Assembly: GCA_002426015.1 (NCBI GenBank)
Contig: DINS01000022.1
Location: 139,315 to 203,314 of the forward strand
Length of the DNA stretch: 64,000 nt
Direction of reading: 5' to 3'
Origin: Flavobacteriaceae bacterium UBA5534
GTDB taxonomy: Bacteria; Bacteroidota; Bacteroidia; Flavobacteriales; Flavobacteriaceae
Part shown: one piece after another, positions 62,608 to 64,000 of the stretch
Numbering within the stretch: position 1 is the stretch's first letter
Layout of the letters: each line of letters begins with the position of its first letter
Notes under the pieces: generated by a model
The model's input: the letters and a program-made list of their open reading frames with translations, nothing else
Told to the model about the DNA's origin: nothing
Database searches by the model: none
Program-made: the position numbers and the translations under genes

Positions 62608-62918
62608 TGCTGATAATGAGCTGAATCGAAGGGTTGTAAAATACGTATAACTACGTATTTGAAATATGGTTTATTTTGACGAAATTGCTGTTAATTACGA
62701 ATGCTGTTTGACAATAAAAGCAACCTTAATAAGGATTGCGGCTTACTGTAAGGCTCATTGTTATGACATGGGTATATTGATAGCTGAAAGTAATATTACT
62801 ATTATTAAAAAACAATTATAAAAGTGAGTCACCAAAGTGCGTATATCTGTTACATTTGAAGGGATATACGTATATTTAGTACTCATATAAGGAGTTCTAT
62901 GCAATCTGAAAACAACTA
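62608..62918. other. Gap with TACGTA palindromes and a -7 box
   Basis: AAATACGTA (62639-62647), TAAC, TACGTATTT (62652-62660) is a perfect inverted repeat; ATATACGTATAT (62864-62875) is a second palindrome with the same TACGTA core. TACATTTG (62851-62858) fits the -7 consensus for the gene at 62919. A 51-codon frame (62666-62821) exists but has no further support. No other gene is seen. Confidence 0.5.
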
Positions 62919-63887
62919 ATGAGAAAAGAAATTTGGAATTGGATACTTAAAAACTTCGGGAATATTTTCGGTGTGCTCGGAGTTGCTGCAACTTTATACT
63001 TTGGACTATTTTATATTCCAGATTATATCGAAGAATCTCAAAATGCAAAGCTCAATACTGCTTCCAAAGAGGTCGTTCAATCCATAAAAGAACTTATATA
63101 TTCAGATTCAACTGCGACTGACAAAGAAATAATTTCTCTCGTCAGAAGTAAAGAAGTTGGAGCAAATGTTCAATTTCAACATTCTAATAGGTGGTTTCTA
63201 TTGAAAGCTGAAGAATCTTTTATGGAAGATAAATTTATTCCATTATCTAAGAGAAGAGAGTTAATTGAAGAAATAGAAATTCTTGCAAAAAAATTGCCAC
63301 CAACAACAATAGAAGAATCAGAAGATACTCAAAAATCCAAAACAAATTGGATATCAACTTTACTTTCAATACTTGGGACATTAATCACACTACTGATAGG
63401 ATATTTATCAGTCAGAGCAAATTACCTAACTAAAAAAAGTAAAGACGAAGAAATTGAGAATGAATTGAGAGAAGCGAGAGCTGAAATTGGGGCTACCAAG
63501 TATTCGGTTGATTATATGTCAATTGAAAATGACATTATTGACATACTTAAAAATCTGAATTATGAATTTAATCCCAATTCATTTAACAAGACAGATAAAG
63601 AGTTTGACTTGGAGTTTTGGAGTAATAAAAAACGATATTTCATTGAAGTAAAAGTCCTAAGAGCAAGTAGGGTTGGACTAAAATCAATTGAATCTTTTCT
63701 TCTTCAGTTAAGGAGTAAAAGAGGAATCGGAATTTTTATTTACAACACTGATTTAACACCTCTTAGCGGAAGTAGACTAAGAGATTTCAATAAAATAGAA
63801 AAACTATCAAAGGCTTTTGCTATTAAATTCACCAGTAAAGAGGAAATTAAAAGGGAAATAGAAGAAATAGTAAAAAAGACTGCATAG
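62919..63887 (+). CDS. Membrane-anchored PD-(D/E)xK nuclease-like protein
   Basis: The 322-residue protein has a membrane helix at about 12-32 and another at about 144-166, with an extracytoplasmic part between them. A short coiled coil follows, and the C-terminal cytoplasmic domain (about 190-320) reads like a restriction-endonuclease fold: EFDLEFWSNKKRYFIEVKVL with Asp230 and Glu243-x-Lys245. Such domains occur in Mrr-type and other DNA-defence enzymes. It is a lone gene with low G+C, followed directly by an attC-like repeat. Confidence 0.8.
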   Translation: MRKEIWNWILKNFGNIFGVLGVAATLYFGLFYIPDYIEESQNAKLNTASKEVVQSIKELIYSDSTATDKEIISLVRSKEVGANVQFQHSNRWFLLKAEESFMEDKFIPLSKRRELIEEIEILAKKLPPTTIEESEDTQKSKTNWISTLLSILGTLITLLIGYLSVRANYLTKKSKDEEIENELREARAEIGATKYSVDYMSIENDIIDILKNLNYEFNPNSFNKTDKEFDLEFWSNKKRYFIEVKVLRASRVGLKSIESFLLQLRSKRGIGIFIYNTDLTPLSGSRLRDFNKIEKLSKAFAIKFTSKEEIKREIEEIVKKTA

Positions 63888-63895
63888 AACAATGG

Positions 63896-63999
63896 CTATA
63901 AGTAATTGCTTGTTCTCGCCTACTTCTGAAAATCCTCTCGGATTTTCAGTTTGGTGTGTACTTGCAAAGTTTAGTGCAAAACCACGCAACTACTCATAG
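63896..63999. repeat. attC-like long imperfect inverted repeat
   Basis: The left arm 63896-63916 and the right arm 63978-63999 pair at about 16 of 21 positions with mismatches spread regularly. Inside is a perfect 10-bp stem CTGAAAATCC (63926-63935), TCTC, GGATTTTCAG (63940-63949). The layout (outer arms with spaced mismatches, inner stem) is like recombination sites that fold as single strands. It starts 8 bp after the nuclease stop and may run past the window end. Confidence 0.6.
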
Positions 64000-64000
64000 A

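Noticed and set aside
62666..62821. 51-codon ORF before the nuclease-like gene
   Set aside because: No promoter, coupling or recognisable composition supports it; noted only in the gap description.
1..64000. CRISPR arrays, insertion sequences, prophage genes, rRNA and tRNA genes
   Set aside because: No regularly spaced repeats, transposase, phage structural or RNA gene signatures were seen on either strand.

Overview
The window reads as a chromosomal segment of a marine-type Flavobacteriaceae (Bacteroidetes). The evidence is low G+C, two cell-surface proteins with type IX secretion (type B) C-terminal domains, promoters of the Bacteroidetes form (TTG, about 20 bp, TAnnTTTG), few Shine-Dalgarno sequences, a stand-alone sucC and many families typical of this group (DUF6090, DUF4920, DUF1684, MnmD). 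No rRNA, tRNA, CRISPR array, transposase or prophage was seen.

Layout. 1-3590: two T9SS surface proteins. 3621-11710: housekeeping genes (uvrB, sucC, lysA), a TerB-like protein, an esterase and an AI-2E permease. 11770-14399: a TPR histidine kinase with its LytTR regulator. 14571-20459: small exported proteins, several with NTF2-like folds, ending in a DUF6090 gene. 20671-29063: a tight operon with a PAT/AmpG-like transporter, an SGNH protein, an MBOAT acyltransferase, two more polytopic acyltransferase-like proteins, an APC permease and a second DUF6090 gene. 29138-36463 (minus): a peptidase and an ABC exporter/MscS/response regulator/PPK2 operon. 36713-42510: dnaJ-grpE, a TIGR01777 protein, mnmD, ilvE and a MazG-like protein. 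42660-49299: small membrane proteins, a SRPBCC/GyrI-like protein, crcB, a MFS exporter behind an attenuator-like leader, and an Lrp regulator flanked by two related helical proteins.

49495-56013 is a LytS/LytTR-type two-component operon followed by two transcription units (an outer-membrane barrel and a cytochrome c lipoprotein) that share the same promoter architecture: two TTCGT-like half-sites 22 bp apart, then 17 bp to the -7 box. This looks like a local LytTR regulon. The cytochrome gene has lost one base inside its lipobox.

56227-62543 starts with an NtrB/NtrC-like pair. Just downstream lie a dyad that could be its binding site and a good sigma-54 promoter, then a string of very small genes, glutamate dehydrogenase, a GreA/Rnk-like protein and two related helical proteins. 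The window ends with a membrane-anchored PD-(D/E)xK nuclease-like gene followed by a foldable, attC-like imperfect inverted repeat that runs to the window edge.

The strongest candidates for something new are the leader with two tiny ORFs and a terminator before the MFS exporter (45209-45392), the shared LytTR-type promoter module, the sigma-54 micro-gene/gdh cluster, and the nuclease gene with its cassette-like 3' repeat. Functional statements rest on reading of sequence and family knowledge; no search or folding program was run.
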